A stretch of DNA of 64,000 nucleotides from Pristionchus mayeri (taxonomy: Eukaryota; Nematoda; Chromadorea; Rhabditida; Neodiplogasteridae): assembly GCA_036245805.1 (NCBI GenBank), contig BTRK01000005.1, positions 36,313,469-36,377,468 on the forward strand. Direction: 5' to 3'. Positions 23,478 through 37,397 of the stretch are shown here, piece after piece. Under the pieces are notes generated by a model that did not search any database, was not told where the DNA came from, and worked only from the letters and a program-made list of their open reading frames with translations. Made by a program: the position numbers and the translations under genes. The first letter of the stretch is position 1; each line of letters starts with the position of its first letter.

Positions 23478-23688
23478 TACTTTTTTTCGCAAAAAAACCA
23501 TGAATAATCCAACGATTCCTTTCTATTTGTTGTATCGTAGAGTTTCTCCTACTCACAAGATTGTGTAGTCGCCCTCGAGTGTAGCTTACTCAATCGAGGT
23601 CTCACTCGAGGTCTCCCTTGTTTACTGCCTTCACCTCACCCTCTTCCTAAACGCACAAGTATTTCCCGACTTTTTTGTCGATAAAGCT

Positions 23689-25715
23689 ATATGAGAGGAA
23701 TCGCGAGAGAATCGACCATTTGAGGGGGGTGTGCGGCGGTAGGAAAAAAATCTGTCCTACCTGGCAACAAATTTACCTTCAAGTATTTCAAATGATGCTC
23801 TTTCAAACTGCGTCGTCAGAATTTTGATATCGGTCGTCATCTTCGAGATTCAGAAGGCCAAACTTGGTACTATCACTTTTCGACAGTCAAATCGGGCGCA
23901 CTTAAATGATCATAACTTTGTTTAAGATGACGCTAGAAAGTCGTTCTTTATTTAGAAAGGAAGCTGAGAACATGCTCTACAACATACTGCGGGCGTCATC
24001 ATTCCTTGTGTTCATCCTTATGCGGGGCTGTCGGGTGCACCAAAAGTGACGTAACTTTGGAAATCGGAAAAAGATATTGGGTTATCATGCTTAAGTTGTA
24101 GTACATGCATGGGAGTTACTTGTCTCCAAAAATCAGGAAAATCGGAGTATAAACAAAAAAGCGCTGGCACTTTTGTGCAGACATCTAAAAATGAGTCCCG
24201 AACATGAGTACTACCGTATCTTCCATTGCCCGTATTCAGGCTAAAAACCATTCAAAATCATCCAAAACAAAATTATAAGTTTCTACTTCCCATATTGTAG
24301 CGCTTCCATTGGTCATAAACGGTCAGCTGACCGAAAATTTGAAATTCGGTATTTTGACCTTTTCCAAGTTGCTGGATGGGCTCTATTGCACTACAGTTGT
24401 TTCAAATCATGTAACAACATTCCTCGAAACGGCTCTCAAAAAGCGCGCATCTGGAAATACGAAATTTAATCAGAGGAACGCCATGAAAGGCGCTAAAGTG
24501 TACATCAGCTCAAAATAGACGTAGCGACCTGGCAAATGGATAGAAATGTAGAGCACGATGAGTTAAACATTTCATCTGTTGAAAGTGAGTTTCTATCTCT
24601 TCATTAAAGCGCGCTAGAGAGCTTAGAAGTTATTAGAAAACGACTAGAGACGTGCGCGGGGGAGCGCTAAATAGAGGGGAGGGAGAGGGAGGGCAGACGG
24701 CGAGAGCGCCAGACGGTTAGAGCGCGCGCTCTCGAGGGATTCAAGCCTATTTCAGGCCAAATTCCAGGCTCAGTAGCGCACTTTAACGAAGAGATAGAAA
24801 CTCACTTTCAACAGATGAAATGTTTAACTCATCGTGTTCTACATTTCTATCCATTTGCCAGGTCGCTACGTCTATTTTGAGCTGATGTTTACTTTAGCGC
24901 CTTTCATGGCGTTCCTCTGATTACATTTCGTATTTCCAGATGCGCGCTTTTTGAGAGCCGTTTCGAGGAATGTTGTTACATGATTTGAAACAACTTTAGT
25001 GTAATAGAGCCCATCCAGCATCTTGGAAAAGGTCAAAATACCAAATTTCAAATTTTCGGTCAGCTGACCATTTATGACCAATGGAAGCGCTTCAATATGG
25101 GAAGTAGAAACTTATAATGTTGTTTTGGATGATTTTGAATTGTTTTTAGCCTGAATACGGGCAATTGAAGATACGGTAGTACTCATGTTCGGGACTCATT
25201 TTGAGATGTCCGTACAAAAGTGCCAGCGCTTTTTTTGTTTATACTCCGATTTTCCTGATTTTTGGAGACAAGTAACTCCCATTTATGTACTGCAACTTAA
25301 GCATGATAACCCAATATCTTTTTCCGATTTCCAAAGTTACGTCACTTTTGGTGCACCCGACCGCCCCGCACAAGGATGAACACAAGGAATGATGACGCCC
25401 GCAGTATGTTGTAGAGCATGTTCTCAGCTTTCTTTCTAAAAAAAGAACGACTTTCTAGCGTCATCTTAAACAAAGTTATGATCATTTAAGTGCGCCCGAT
25501 TTGACTGTCGAAAAGTGATAGTACCAAGTTTGGCCTTCTGAATCTCGAAGATGACGACCGATATCAAAATTCTGACGACGCAGTTTGAAAGAGCATCATT
25601 TGAAATACTTGTAGGTAAATATGTTGCCAGGTAGGACATATTTTTTTCCTTCCGCCGCTCGCCCCCCCCCCCCCCCCCCCTCAAATGGTCGATTCTCTCG
25701 CGATTCGCCTCATAT
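23689..25715. repeat. foldback FB1a, duplicate
   Basis: Copy of 5269-7291. The C-run near 25662-25680 is about 4 bases longer and preceded by a G not seen in copy 1. Confidence 0.75.
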
Positions 25716-25722
25716 GTATGTA

Positions 25723-26984
25723 CAGTAGCGCCGGAAAGTATTCATACGATTTGATTTTTTCATATAACTTTTTCTGCAGTGGACTTAGCAAGTTAGATGC
25801 TGTAGCGATATATATCAAACACATAGAAGAATACGATGCGAGTATTGCGTCATCACGTGCACCATAACGGATTCCGTAGTGATGACGAAATCGAATTTCA
25901 GTTTTTTCATGATCGTCATCGAATTTCATGATCGTCATCATGAGTACAGATGATCATGAGAATATTAAAACAATATCTCAACATTTGCCCTCAGGGCATG
26001 AAAAAATCACTTTCTCACATGGCCACATTTTGGAGATTCATAACTTTTCGCAAAATCTGTTTAAAAATCTGATTTTTGCTTAGGCATGTTCAAAATGTCT
26101 TATATATATAATTCCCAACTTTTTAGAGTGTTTGGATATATTTCCTGCCCTCGGCGATTGTTTTCGGAGGTGCGCCGTGGTCATGAATGCATGACCCTTC
26201 GGAAACAAGTTTGTGGGAAAGTTAAGGAAATCAATTGTTATTGTGTGTGCATGTCCAACATGTTCTGAAGAACCGATTCCCAACTTTTTGAAATCTGTTA
26301 ATAACTTTGGGCACAGTTGTGGAGAGATTGCAGACGAAAATAGCGGGACTGGGACTCGAAAGTACCTCCGAAAACCAATCGCCGAGGGCAGGAAATATAT
26401 CCAAACACTCTAAAAAGTTGGGAATTATAGACATGTTGAACATGTCTAAGCAAAAATCAGATTTTTAAACAGATTTCCCGAAACGTTATGAATCTCCAAA
26501 AAGTGGCCATGTGAGAAAGTGATTTTTCCATGCCCTGAGGGCAAATGTTGAGATATTGTTTTAATATTCTCAGGATCATCTGTACTCATGATGACGACTA
26601 TTTTGGAGCCTTGAAACAGACTCTACCTTGACGAGGAGCCGATATCTTAATTTTTGACATCCATTTTGTAGCAAGGCTGTAGCCAATGTACGACCGAGCA
26701 GCAACTTCAAATTTTTATTCTAGATAGATCTCGGTCCTATCTCCAACGTCGGAAAGTTTGGCAAGTTGGACAAATTCTGTATAAGAATAACGCCTGTTTG
26801 AAAAACTGAAATTCGCTTTCGTCATCACTACGCAATCCGTTATGGTGCACGTGATGACGCAATACTCGCATCGCATTCTTCTATTGGTTTGATATATATC
26901 GCTACCGCATCTAACTTGCTAAGTCCACTGCAGAAAAAGTTATATGAAAAAATCTAATCGTATGAATACTTTCCGGCGCTACTG
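25723..26984. mobile_element. Tc1/mariner-like FB2, duplicate
   Basis: Copy of 7299-8560 at offset 18424, with the same CAGTAGCGCC ends and TA flanks. Confidence 0.75.
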
Positions 26985-26985
26985 T

Positions 26986-28989
26986 ATATGAGAGGAATCG
27001 CGAGAGAATCGACCACGCCGCGGCGGTAGGATTCAAGTTTGCTCGATTCCCCAATAATTTTGGTTACTAGTACTTCAAATGATGCTCTTTCAAACTGCGT
27101 CGTCAGAATTTTGATAACTACCGTCATCTTCGAGATTCAGAAGACCAAACTTGGGACACTCACTTTTAAGGGTCAAATCGAGCCCACTTAAACGATCATA
27201 AATCCGTGTAAAATGATGATAGAAACTCGTTTTTTGCAGAGAACGGAAGCTGAAAACATTCGCTACAACTTTTCTTTTGAACATGTCATTCCCTGTGTAT
27301 GTCCCAGTGCGGGGTGGTCGGGTAGACCAAAAATGACATAACTCTGGAAATCGGAAAAACCCTCTGAGATTTTATGTGCAATGGATAGACACTTTGTGTG
27401 ACTAAGTTGACGCCAAATATTAGCCAAATCAAAAGATGTATAAAAAAACGGCGTAACTTTTCGTCCAGCGACGTCTGAATGGGTACCATACACAAACACC
27501 TCCTTAGCTCCAACTGATGGCTACTATACTCAAATCTGCCCAAAATCATCCAAAAGAACATTTAGAATTGTTTCTGACCCCAATACAGTACTCCTATTGG
27601 GCCAAAATTACGAAAGGACCCGAAAATTGAAAATCGATTTTCAGGCCCTTCTCAACTTGTGAGCTCGGCCCGAATGTAGTAAATCACTTTCAAATAACGC
27701 AAAAGTGTCCCTCTACACTATTCAAGCAAAGGGCGCACCTATAAATGCGAAATTGCATCAGAGGTATCCAAGAATACGCGCAAAACTGAAGTTCAGGTCA
27801 ACATGGTCAAAGAGACCCGATACTTAGCTAGAAATGTAGAGCATGACGAGCTAAACATTTCATATGTTGAAAGTGAGTCTCTATCTTTTCGCTGGAGCGC
27901 GCTACAGAGCCTAGAAATTGGCTAAAACCGACGGGACACGCAAGCGGGAGAGCGCTAAAGCGAGGGGAGGGAGAGGGAGGTCAGCCGGCGAGAGCGGCAG
28001 ACGGTTAGAGCGCGCGCTCTTGGGGGATTCTAGTCCGTTTCTTCTGAACTTCTAGGCTCTGTAGCGCTCTTCAACGAAAAGAAATAGCTTCACTTTCAAC
28101 AGATGAATTGTTTAGCTCGTCGAGCTCTACATTTCTAACTAAGTATCGGGTCTTTTTGACCATGTTGACCTGAACTTCAGTTTTGCGCGTATTCTTGGAT
28201 ACCTCTGATGAAATTTCGCATTTATAGGTGCGCCCTTTGCTTGAATAGTGTGGAGGGACATTTTTGCGTTATTTGAAAGTGATTTAATACATTTGGGCCG
28301 AGCTCGAAAGTTGAGAAAGGCCTGAAAATCGATTTTCAATTTTCGGGTCCTTTCGTAATTTTGGCCCAATAGGAGTACTGTATTGGGGTCAGAAACAATT
28401 CTAAATGTTCTTTTGGATGATTTTGGGCAGATTTGAGTATAGTAGCCATCAGTTGGAGCTAAGGAGGTGTTTGTGTATGGTACCCATTCAGACGTCGCTG
28501 GACGAAAAGTTACGCCGTTTTTTTATACATCTTTTGATTTGGCTAATATTTGGCGTCAACTTAGTCACACAAAGTGTCTATCCATTGCACATAAAATCTC
28601 AGAGGGTTTTTCCGATTTCCAGAGTTATGTCATTTTTGGTCTACCCGACCACCCCGCACTGGGACATACACAGGGAATGACATGTTCAAAAGAAAAGTTG
28701 TAGCGAATGTTTTCAGCTTCCGTTCTCTGCAAAAAACGAGTTTCTATCATCATTTTACACGGATTTATGATCGTTTAAGTGGGCTCGATTTGACCCTTAA
28801 AAGTGAGTGTCCCAAGTTTGGTCTTCTGAATCTCGAAGATGACGGTAGTTATCAAAATTCTGACGACGCAGTTTGAAAGAGCATCATTTGAAATACCTTA
28901 CACCATGTTTACTTCTGGATTGGATGAGTTTGTGTTTTACCGCCGCAAGCACCTCTCAAATGGGTGATTTTCTCGTGATTCCTCTCATA
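26986..28989. repeat. foldback FB1b, duplicate
   Basis: Copy of 8562-10565. The downstream interval 28990-29248 matches 10566-10824 apart from T to G at 29039. Confidence 0.75.
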
Positions 28990-29498
28990 AATGGAATCCA
29001 TGAATTCTCACCCGTCTTCGAACCAATCAGAATCCATTGATCCGTTGAGCTCGTCAGCTAATCCGCTTGACCTGAACGATCAGCGATATTCTGTTTCAAG
29101 CAGTACAAGTAGTTGAATTGGATGTGAGCGCGAACATATAGTAATACTTCCGAAAAAAAAGTTGGAGGGATTTTGATGATAAGATAAAAAAATCGACAAA
29201 TCACGATGTTTTACTATGGCTTCACACTAATTCATTACTAACGCTCACATCAAATTCAAGATACTACTCAAATTATTAAACAAAAGATACTGACTCGGGA
29301 GTTGAACCGAATGCCGATAATCTCGTTATCGACATGAATACAACTTCTTTATCTCAACTTTAACCATACAATTTGTAATTATACAACGAATAAAATAGTA
29401 AAAGATGAAAAATGTTTTATATGTTTGCCTAAACAAGACGTCCGAGTACAGAAATGGAAAAAAGCTAAAACGAACAATAATATCGCTGAGAAAAATAA

Positions 29499-32400
29499 TT
29501 AGGTGAGTTGCATGATTCTGTCAAAGATTGCGACTTTCGTATCAGCGGAGAAGTTGTTGTACTCGGGCGACTAGAACACACAACATTTATTTCATGGAGG
29601 GAAATAGATATGACAAACCTTCAGCTTATTGGTCAGATCAGCAGCATTTGTGAACGATCCGAGGCAACGGTCCTGTTATTATAACAAATTAAAATAGTTA
29701 CAGTTTATCGATACTGAATTGGAAAAATAGAATAATTGATACTACAGTCATATAGCAAATAATAATATTAAACACTACTATACCCTGAGCGTTTTCAGTC
29801 TGTACTGATCAGCAACTTGGAACTTCTCTTCCACATAGAAATCGGTCGACCGGATGAGATAATTCTCGGACAAATTCAGAACTCGCTAAACATATTCTAG
29901 TTTCAAATCGCCGAAACAAATTTCCTGAGATCTCCTAACCTTCATCTGGAATCGATAAGAAAGCTTGAGAAGATGAAGCACGGTGAAATCTTAAGAAATA
30001 CGATAAATATAATGAGGTAAATTTGAAGATATATGCATAATATGGTTAACACGTGTATCACGAGTCAGTGGATGAAAAAATCACCTCGCGGAAACATTTC
30101 TCAAAAAGTTGTTCCCGTTTGGGCTGATATTATGATGGGAGAATACCCTCGAAAGAAGATTTCAAAAAATATAGGTCATTGGAGCCAGAGCCGGCTTTTA
30201 GGAATTTTCCGGTTTTGCACCTGGCCATGATGTAACATAGCTGCCAGATGAGCTAGAGAGCTGGCAAGGTGCTCAAAATGTGCGGAAAATTATTTTAAAC
30301 AACTTTTATGTCGAGAACTTATACGTAGCTTTAAAAAAGAAAAATCTTAAGGACGAAAACACAGTAACCATTGCGAAAATTAAAATTTTTCACTATAATG
30401 CCGGCGACTATCCCGGGTATTCTTTTCAAAAAATGAAATTTCGTGTCAATATACGTCAGGGAAAAATAGGAAGAGAAAATTTTACTAGGGTACCCTTCGA
30501 CTTTTTTGACGTTATTCGCGAAATTGTGGCAACGATGCGAACACAAAATCTCCAATTGTGATTCTGTAATGCTCAGAACAATATTACTTGGCAGCAATGG
30601 AAGTCGTAAGATGTTTGAAGTAAAATAGCTTGGAGAAACTAGATTTTTGTAGGTTTTTGAAAAATCGATTTGATTTTTTCATCATTGATTTGTCATAAGT
30701 TTGGATGCTCAAAACTCGAGAATTCAGAATCGTCTTCGCTCAACTAAGAAATTTTGTTTAAGTAGACCTCGCGTAGTTTGAAAATTTCGCTAATTGGATG
30801 ATGGTATATTTTTTGCCTTCTACAAATATCCGCTCAAACTTGCGTCTACGGAGGAGCCCAAATTTTACAAAAATTGATATTGACGAAATGGTAATGCACA
30901 TTGAGTAGATTTGTATGCTAAAATGTATTTGTCAATATTCAAAACTGAATACATAGAGAAAGTCATTAATTGATGAAAATAAAATAAATTAAATTTCTAA
31001 TGAAAACATTTTTTGAAAAAAAATTGACAAGCGAGGTTGCGGTTTTTCAACTTGTTGTGAAACAATAGGCCATAAACAGAATTTTAACGTACAAATCTAC
31101 TCAATGTGCATTACCATTTCGTCAATATCAATTTTTGTAAAATTTGGGCTCCTCCGTAGACGCAAGTTTGAGCGGATATTTGTAGAAGGCAAAAAATATA
31201 CCATCATCCAATTAGCGAAATTTTCAAACTATTGCTGCCAACTAATATTGTTCTGAGCATTATAGAAACACAATTGGAGATTTTGTGTTCGCATCGTTGC
31301 CACAATTTCGCGAATAACGTCAAAAAAGTCGAAGGGTACCCTAGTAAAATTTTCTCTTCCTATTTTTCCCTTACGTATATTGGCACGAAATTTCATTTTT
31401 TGAAAAGAATACCCGGGATAGTCGCCGGCATTATAGTGAAAAATTTTAATTTTCGCAATGGTTACTGTGTTTTCGTCCTTAAGATTTTTCTTTTTTAAAG
31501 CTACGTATAAGTTCTCGACATAAAAGTTGTTTAAAATAATTTTCCGCACATTTTGAGCACCTTGCCAGCTCTCTAGATCATCTGGCAGCTATGTTACAGC
31601 ATGGCCAGGTGCAAAACCGGAAAATTCCTAAAAGCCGGCTCTGGCTCCAATGACCTATATTTTTTGAAATCTTCTTTCGAGGGTATTCTCCCATCATAAT
31701 ATAAGCCCAAACGGGAACAACTTTTTGAGAAATGTTCCCGGCATATGTGGGCAGGGATTGTATTATCGGGGGGGGGGAGGGGGGTGACCATCCGGATGGG
31801 CACCCCCCCCCCCCCCTCGACGTATAGGGGGTCATGGTAAAAAATCGTTCTGCACACCCTGATACCTATATGGATACCACAAACTAACTTTATTTGTAAA
31901 AAGTCCTGGCACCGTGCCCAATCGATTATACAGTATCCAAGTAACTACCGTAACCCAATTCCATGGGTCAGATCCAGTTCCTTGGGTCAAACATTTTTCT
32001 ACAATTTTAAAACCGATAGTAAAATTATTTTTAATTTTCCTACCGTACCGCTCGTTACTGTAGAATAATTTTATAATCGACTTAGGATTTTTAGAAAAAT
32101 GTTTGACCCAAGGAACTGGATCTGACCCGTGACCCATTTAATAAAAATATGTTTTGTCAAACCTTATAGACGACATCGTTGATATACACCTCTTCATTGT
32201 AATTATCGAAATCTCGAAAGAGGTCGAGGAATCCCTGGAACATATAACCATTTTGTAATTAATTCAATACCGAAACCTTGAAGATGACGTCCTTGATTTC
32301 CACTTTTTCCTTATTCTTCTCAGAGAAATCACCGAAGAACATTTCATCGAAGACCGGAGAGTGTACAGCCAGAAACTGGGAAATTAAAATCCAATTTCAT

Positions 32401-32972
32401 TTTATTCTGCGGTTTGCAAGAAAATATACAATTCTATAAAATTCTCATGCTAAAGGGAGAATAATTTAATACATTTAATAGACTTAAATACCCTATCTGC
32501 AACCTATTGTGCTCGGGGTACTCAATTATTTTTCGAACTCGAACAAATTAAGATTGTTTTTGCTGTTCCAGACAGTGCCAACTTGTTCGATTCTTGGGGA
32601 AACTGCCTCATTTAAAATGAGACTATAGTTTACATGAACGAGTGTTGCGTTAAGTAACCCAAATAAATTAAAATGATAAAAAAGATACAGAAACTACCTC
32701 TTTGGATACATGAAGGTCCTTTCCTCCTATCTTCAGAATTACGTTGCTCTTATTATTAGGAACGGCAAACATATCCGGATCAGCGAACAATTCATCACTT
32801 AAATACATCAGTTTAACCCTCATCCGAGGCATTTTTTTTAATTTGGAAACGGCGCTCCATAAACAGAGTTGTAAATCTCGAAAATGTATATTTAAAATTT
32901 CCTGACTTACCCCGTCACAGAGATAATATTGATAGTGAATTCCACGATGACCGTATCGTTGATGATGTAGTC
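29499..32972 (-). pseudogene. MATH-BTB locus B, third copy
   Basis: Duplicate of 11075-14548 with the same exon set and the same missing 5' exons. The one difference noticed, T to G at 32886, lies in the intron between the first two visible exons. The intron carries the FB4 copy at 30090-31738. Confidence 0.75.
30090..31738. repeat. foldback FB4, duplicate
   Basis: Copy of 11666-13314 at offset 18424, including the left-arm-only 185 bp segment. Confidence 0.7.
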
Positions 32973-34340
32973 CTGTAATATTATACAAATTAAATATATC
33001 TACATATCAGGAAAAACAATTTCCAATATCCAAGTTATTCATACGAATATATATAAATAGTTTAGTCGTTGTAAATAAGAGTTTGCCTTAAATTTTTTGA
33101 CAATATATATGCATAAGATTTGTTCTAGCAATAATCTATTATCTAGGTTTGAATTTTAGAAATGTATTATTATTAACGAGAGTCGTTGGCAATGTCCCCA
33201 CAATTGCAGTCCACTGTAACGATCGATAAACTACATAATACTCCACTTCTAAGAAAGGTGAAGGGAAGGATAAAAAAATGGAATAATTACAATCCCATAG
33301 CCAGTCTTGTGAGCCGTGAAGCCTTTTAAGCAATTTCAAACTTCATGGCCGAAATCGTGCAAAACTTTTGTTCCAACCTAATACATTACCAGTAACCCGT
33401 AAGCTTTTTTGTTGTGGGGTTTGTGGGGGTGTGGGAGAGGGGCCCTGGGAGCGGCAACGGGACACTTGCCCATTACGCACAAGACCAGCTTTGGTCCCCT
33501 CGGCAAAATTTTCAGGAAGCCAAAAAAACATGCGTGATTCCGTCTGTCCAGGTACGGTAGCCACTCATCTCAACGCTGCCAAAACCCTTGCATTGTCTCC
33601 ACAATCTAATAGTGCTGTTCGACTTGCTTGTCCGCGGCAACTACAATCCCACAATACCGGACCAATCGATTACCGTACTCCACAAAAGTCCGCTGGGGCA
33701 ACTAATTTTCCAAGGAGCGACTTCGTGACTTTTTCAAAAACGCAACAATTAAATTATTCTTTGGTGAATCATGACCATCCTATTATTTTAAAAAAATTTG
33801 AATATACTTTTGAATTTTTATCATGGCCGAGTGGCTAAGGCGATTGACTAACAAACACGAAGTTCGATGTCTGTCGTTGTCTAAACATTTTGCCACGTTC
33901 GAATACCCTGGGAATGGTGGGGAAAATAACTTATGGTTACCGTAGGTCAAAATTTGCAGTGGGCCAGATTTTTTTGGGTCATATATTTGACTAAGATTTT
34001 TAAAACTGAAATAGTTGTATCCAAGTCATGAGTCCGTTGTTTTAAGCTCATAAAACATAAAAGTAGCTGCCCACTTCGGACATAGTTCCCCGTTGATTTA
34101 GACGTAGTTCCCCGCTAGTTACATACTTACCTGAAACCGTAAGCGTTTTCGCCACAGAGCTGGTAGGATGCTGAAACAGGTGGTTTGTGAACAGGTGCGC
34201 AAGCGTAGTATCTAGCGAGTAACAGCACAAAAAACCCGACCTTAATTGAAAAATATCGCGCAAATCGCGAAAAAGTGTTGTCACTCTGTCTGTTCGAATT
34301 GCGGCCATTTGCTGTCCTCTCTACCGCATCCATGTATTTT

Positions 34341-35136
34341 GAACTAAGCGATATAAGCAACGCTCGCCAAGTTATGCTCTATAAAGCAGATTTTGATCGA
34401 GACAAAAAATCGTAGCTTTTTCGAGAGTATGCGTTTCAAGCAATTTTATTGCCAAATATAGTAGGTCGAGTTCATACACGACTATAAAAAAAACACAAGT
34501 CGATTTCTGTGATAGGCCTTTTTGGCAATATGCATTTGAATGCTCCAAAGCTCGTTGCTTATATCGCTTAGTTCATAACATGAAAGTTTTTTATTATATT
34601 TTTCCGATCATTTTGAGCACCTTGCCAAGTCTCTAGCTCGTCTGGGAGCTGAGATACAGTATAGCCGGGAGCAAAACCGGAAAATTCCTAAAAGCCGGCT
34701 CTGGGACGTGTGGCCTAAATTTTTCGAGAAGTTGGCTCTAGTGTATGCTACCACTATAATATGAAGGCAAACAAAAAATAAAAGTTGGAAATTGTTCCCA
34801 CAAGCCTCCACTGACTGGTGATACCCGTGATACATATTATTATAATTATCATCATCATCATTATGAGTACTGTGACTATCTTTGCAGCGAAATATCTTGC
34901 TCAGTGAAGGTAGCAGCTGCATTAAACTCGGTCAACACAGACATTTCAGCGTCTTGACTGATACGGTTCTATTTTTTAAAAGATTATTATTATTTAACTA
35001 GCGAGGAACTACGCCACGCTAAATATTTGGAGATTGCGCTACGTCACTTTCTGAACCTGTCCGGGAACGGCAAACGCGTTTCTCTCTGACGGGAATCGAC
35101 GACCAACCTCCGGTTTTCTAATCCATTGCTTTAGCC
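34341..35136. repeat. half of the palindrome-centre foldback after a 918 bp deletion
   Basis: It equals 16835-17630. The join at 34340/34341 links CATCCATGTATTTT to GAACTAAGCG with no evident microhomology. Because the left half is gone, copy 2 has no palindrome at this point. Confidence 0.85.
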
Positions 35137-36998
35137 GGAAATCGAACCCGGGTGGGATGGAATGGGAGGGTGCGCCATAGACCACTACACCACTTCGTCT
35201 CTTACCTTTACCTTTACCTTTACGCAATGATTAGGCTATTGCGTTATACTCCAATACCATACCCCCAATAACAATACAGAGAAGATTAGCATGAGCGGTG
35301 AAGTGAGGCAGAAAGTAGTTGAAACATAAGCCATAATTTAAATAAGAAAATCAGATTTAATAATCCAAATAAGCAAGTGTTTGTAACAGTAGCGCATGAT
35401 CCTACTGGTAAATTTTGGGATTTTTATTTCGCTCGCTGGCTACCATTTGACACAATGACTTTTCTCCGCTTCAAATAAGAACTAGTCTGAGGACAATATC
35501 TGCAGACCCCACTTCTGGGGCATTTTCTGAATCGTCATGAGTAGCTCTACAATTTGTATTGACAGATTTTTGATATTTTACTTAGTATTCGAGAAACAGC
35601 TGAAAATGCGTTAAACTAAGTACAATATCAAAAATCTGTCTACCGATATTGTCCTCAGACTAGTTCCAGTTTGAAAATCACCATGCATTGAGTTTCGAAA
35701 TGGTTGTTTCAAAATGAGTTTCACTAGACGTTTTAATTATGCCATTATGTTTTGCGCTGAAACAATCCAAGTGAAATGTGTTTCACTGGATATATTTACA
35801 CAATTATTTCAATTTGATTTAGTGCAATCGAGAGAGCGAAAATTGTTCTCCGCCGTCAGTTGTCGAAACTAACAGGCTGTGTCTCGGTTGTCCTTGTGAC
35901 ACGTGTACTATCGACCGATCGAGTAACACAGGGATTCCAACCCGGGTCTCACTCTCGTAAGCACAGTTCACTTCCACTTGTGATCCTTACTATCAGGGTA
36001 CCGTACCCTTAGGACTGCAAATCACTCCTTCGACGATGCACTGCCGTCGACCCAGAGCAATCACAGGTCACACCTTCGACGATAAACTTCCGCCGACCCA
36101 GCGGAAACTGCTGATTACTCCTTCGACGGTGCAGTTCCGTCGACCCAGAGCAATCACAGATCACACCTTCGACGATAAACTTCCGCCGACCCAGTGTGAT
36201 CTCCAATCCAGACCGGACCACTCGTCACAAAACCACTAACCAACGTCGACACGTACACAAGTCAACCACTCGCATCCGAGCCCGCATTTGCATGCCACTA
36301 GTATCGCTCGCTTTGCCAGAATCTTCCTTCCTTGTGACACGTGTACTATCGAACGATCGAGTACAGCATCGACACGGTTCACTGCCACTTGTGAGACCTC
36401 CTTGTCGAACTACCGTACTCCTGGTACCACGTATACACTACCACTGAACCACTCAGCTGGAAGATTTGATCGCTGCCTCAGCGACTCCTCTAGTTGCAAC
36501 AACTAGTACGTAACTGCCGCAGTCACGATTCCACAATGCTGCCACAGACAGTGCACACACAACAAAACAAGAACGAAAAACAGACTCCACTAGTTGCCAC
36601 AACTAGTACGTAACTGCCACAGTCACGATTCCACACTGCTGCCACAGACAGTGCACATAAACAAACAAGAACGAACACGGGAAAACAGGCACGCCTAATC
36701 GTGAGTACTGATCGCCAATATTGTGTAGTTGGCCTGTCCCCGAACTCCAGGAGCATAGAGGGAATAGACTTTATCTACAGAAAGGGGACAAGAGAAGAGG
36801 TCACATCGGGCTAGTCACAGAGACGATAGAATGGGGAGGACTCATCCTTAAATAGGCACGAGGTCGCATGTAGGTGGGACATGCTAATGGACAGAGGAGA
36901 GAGGAGGGCGAGAGTGCAACTCGAGACAACGGGGGATAGTCTAGCCTACACGTATGCTAATTGACTATGGGGTACAAGGCCAGGGCCTTTACACAACA
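35134..36998 (-). mobile_element. partial LTR retrotransposon (left-arm copy, one LTR)
   Basis: Mirror of 49308-51172. It contains the 5' LTR (36719-36998, minus) with its CTTAT flank complement at 36999-37003, and about half of the interior, ending within the nested SINE. The other LTR is absent because the palindrome breakpoint cuts the element. Confidence 0.85.
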
Positions 36999-37397
36999 AT
37001 AAGATTATAAAAATATGCCCTACACCACGCCAAGTACGCGACTAAGGAAGTGGAACGAAAAATTAGAAAATTATTTCCTTGAATTTCTCCTGCTGCATAT
37101 TTCTTTGAAACCATTTGGCCTGACATGTGGTGATGATTAAACCCAAGAATTTAAATTAAAAATTCTTTTAAGTTTATAATAATTAAAGTGCTAAAAACAG
37201 GCTCGGAGATTTAGCGACTTAGGTGATCAACTAATATTGTCGGATTGTTTTAATAGTGCTATATCCCATTGTCTCATCGTATCCCATTTTCGTGGTCAAA
37301 TTTTAATCTTTCATCTCCCCTAGGGTGAGACAGCCGGACTAGTATTACTATACTAGAGCGTGATTTGATCCAAATTTGTATTAAATGTGATTTTCAG

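Larger units (their letters stand above)
23078..35136 (+). repeat. large tandem duplication, copy 2 (partial)
   Basis: It repeats 4658-15916 (as 23078-34340) and then jumps to 16835-17630 (as 34341-35136), skipping 918 bp. It ends at TTAGCC, where the second inverted duplication begins. Repeats, the LINE fragment and locus B are carried with it. The left junction 23077/23078 joins the palindrome arm end (GAATTTGAT) to the interior of the LINE fragment (AGCATATGACTTAGCG), with at most one shared base. Confidence 0.9.
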
